Positions 7,769 to 8,011 of a DNA stretch of 8,011 nucleotides are shown piece by piece. The notes under the pieces are model-generated. The model was not told the DNA's origin, searched no databases, and was given only the letters and a program-made list of their open reading frames with translations. This stretch comes from Fidelibacterota bacterium. Its GTDB lineage: Bacteria > Fidelibacterota > Marinisomatia > Marinisomatales > TCS55. The translations under genes were made by a program, and so were the position numbers. Every line of letters starts with the position of its first letter. The stretch's first letter is position 1. The stretch spans positions 13,061-21,071 of the forward strand of contig PAIR01000029.1 in the NCBI GenBank assembly GCA_002704905.1, given 5' to 3'.

Positions 7769-7813
7769 AAACATAGTCAGCATGCACAGGTATACCTGGG
7801 ACTAAGAAACCCC
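7762..7813 (-). promoter_or_regulatory. Antiterminator of the aromatic operon leader
   Basis: GGGGTTT (7813-7807), lying in codons 17-19 of the leader peptide, is an exact 7-base complement of AAACCCC (7768-7762), which is the 5' arm of the terminator. The two pairings exclude each other. A ribosome stalled on the aromatic codons 6-13 leaves GGGGTTT free, so the antiterminator can form and the operon is read. A ribosome at the stop codon covers it, so the terminator forms. Competing upstream pairings exist: GGTAT over the first Trp codon (7836-7832) with ATACC (7793-7789), and ACCC (7822-7819) with GGGT (7812-7809). The complementarity is seen; the switching is inferred from the classic trp attenuator. 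Confidence 0.75.
7780..7798 (-). repeat. Adjacent palindromes between attenuator arms
   Basis: CAGGTATACCTG (7787-7798) is a perfect 12-base palindrome and GCATGC (7780-7785) a 6-base one. They lie between the leader peptide stop and the terminator. The first can fold as a short CAGG/CCTG stem and would sit in the loop of the antiterminator, where it could shorten the effective distance between the pairing arms or act as a pause signal. Confidence 0.4.
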
Positions 7814-7861
7814 TCCATGGGTAAAAAACCAATACCAGCTGTAATAATTTTTTGTGTTCAT
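7802..7861 (-). CDS. trpL: Aromatic-rich leader peptide of the operon attenuator
   Basis: A 19-codon frame, ATG at 7861 to TAG at 7802, encoding MNTKNYYSWYWFFTHGGVS. Seven of the eight residues at 6-13 are aromatic: Tyr6, Tyr7, Trp9, Tyr10, Trp11, Phe12, Phe13. Its role would be to report aminoacyl-tRNA supply: a ribosome stalling at these codons leaves the GGGGTTT segment in codons 17-19 free to block the terminator. It is placed exactly as expected, upstream of the terminator and trpE. Unlike the E. coli leader (two Trp codons only), this one contains Tyr and Phe codons, matching the tyrA and dehydratase genes at the far end of the operon. No clear Shine-Dalgarno sequence precedes it; a GTG three codons upstream is in frame and could be an alternative start. 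The sequence is seen; translation is inferred. Confidence 0.82.
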   Translation of the reverse strand: MNTKNYYSWYWFFTHGGVS

Positions 7862-7865
7862 ATCA

Positions 7866-7880
7866 ATCACGTGCTGTGAT
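7866..7880. promoter_or_regulatory. Inverted repeat ATCAC-N5-GTGAT before the leader peptide
   Basis: A perfect 5-base inverted repeat with a 5-base spacer, including a CACGTG core (7868-7873), ends 5 bases before the leader ATG and overlaps a possible -10 box. Its symmetry and place would suit a repressor operator or a short 5' hairpin. I do not recognise it as a known TrpR or TyrR site, and arms this short can arise by chance. Confidence 0.3.
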
Positions 7881-7929
7881 ATTAAGGATAGGAAAGAACG
7901 ATAACTAACTTTTTTTATTTCTTTTGCAA
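7879..7929 (-). promoter_or_regulatory. Probable promoter region of the operon
   Basis: Transcription must start between the end of the partial upstream gene and the leader peptide, or just inside that gene. Candidates are a -10-like TAATAT (7884-7879) with no good -35, and a -35-like TTGCAA (7929-7924) with only a poor -10 about 16 bases on. A further pair inside the upstream gene, TTGAAA (7970-7965) with TACTAC (7947-7942) 17 bases apart, is also possible. The region is very A/T-rich, which suits a promoter, but no box pair is convincing. Confidence 0.3.
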
Positions 7930-8011
7930 TTTTTTTGAAATGTAGTAAAAAGAGCGAATAATAGTTTCAATATCCTCTTTTTTTAACTTTCCTTCAAGTT
8001 TTATAGAAAGT
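7915..8011 (-). CDS. C-terminal end of an unidentified upstream gene
   Basis: A frame open from the window edge encodes 31 residues, LSIKLEGKLKKEDIE... ending ...SKKLQKK, and stops with TAA at 7917-7915. It is on the same strand as the operon and ends 53 bases before the leader peptide. The visible part is a short strand followed by a charged, Lys-rich amphipathic helix. This layout is vaguely like the C-terminus of fold-type I PLP enzymes (aminotransferases, cysteine desulfurases), but there is far too little to name it. A frame of this length could also be open by chance. No terminator is seen between its stop and the leader, so read-through into the operon leader is possible. Confidence 0.45.
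   Translation of the reverse strand, partial: LSIKLEGKLKKEDIETIIRSFYYISKKLQKK

Noticed and set aside
7739..7861. T-box riboswitch or TRAP-type control of the trp leader
   Set aside because: I see no T-box consensus (AGGGTGG...ACCGCG-like) and no series of spaced GAG/TAG triplets as in TRAP sites; the peptide plus antiterminator explains the region better.

Overview
The window holds an almost complete aromatic amino acid operon, all transcribed from the minus strand (right to left). In transcription order it contains: the last codons of an unidentified upstream gene (7915-8011), a leader region with a short aromatic-rich peptide and an attenuator (7739-7861), trpE, trpG, trpD, trpC, trpF, trpB, trpA, a prephenate dehydratase-family gene, and a prephenate/arogenate dehydrogenase gene (tyrA) that runs off the left edge at position 1. 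The seven trp genes carry out all the steps from chorismate to tryptophan. The last two genes belong to the phenylalanine and tyrosine branches, so one transcript appears to serve all three end products.

The genes are packed tightly. Six of the eight junctions are 4-base ATGA stop/start overlaps (E/G, D/C, C/F, B/A, A/dehydratase, dehydratase/tyrA) and F/B is separated by only 5 bases. The one real spacer is the 55-base gap between trpG and trpD, which can fold into two small hairpins. No tRNA, rRNA, mobile element, CRISPR array or plus-strand gene is supported.

The most interesting part is the leader. A 19-codon open frame (7802-7861) encodes seven aromatic residues within eight consecutive positions: Tyr, Tyr, Ser, Trp, Tyr, Trp, Phe, Phe. 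It is followed by a 9-bp GC-rich stem plus T-run terminator (7739-7768) just ahead of trpE. A GGGGTTT segment inside the last codons of the leader peptide is an exact complement of the AAACCCC that forms the 5' arm of the terminator. This is the layout of ribosome-mediated attenuation. Because the codons are Tyr, Trp and Phe rather than Trp alone, and the operon makes enzymes for all three, it looks like one attenuator sensing the whole aromatic family.

The source is a bacterium with AT-leaning DNA. Gene order trpE-G-D-C-F-B-A with unfused trpG, trpC and trpF argues against an enteric-type organism (which has a trpGD and/or trpCF fusion). The TyrA resembles the plant arogenate dehydrogenase type. 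Several genes (trpE, trpD, trpB, the leader peptide) lack a clear Shine-Dalgarno sequence, while tyrA and the dehydratase have one. A member of the Bacteroidetes/Chlorobi/Marinimicrobia side of the tree is a reasonable guess, but this is inference and not shown by the window.
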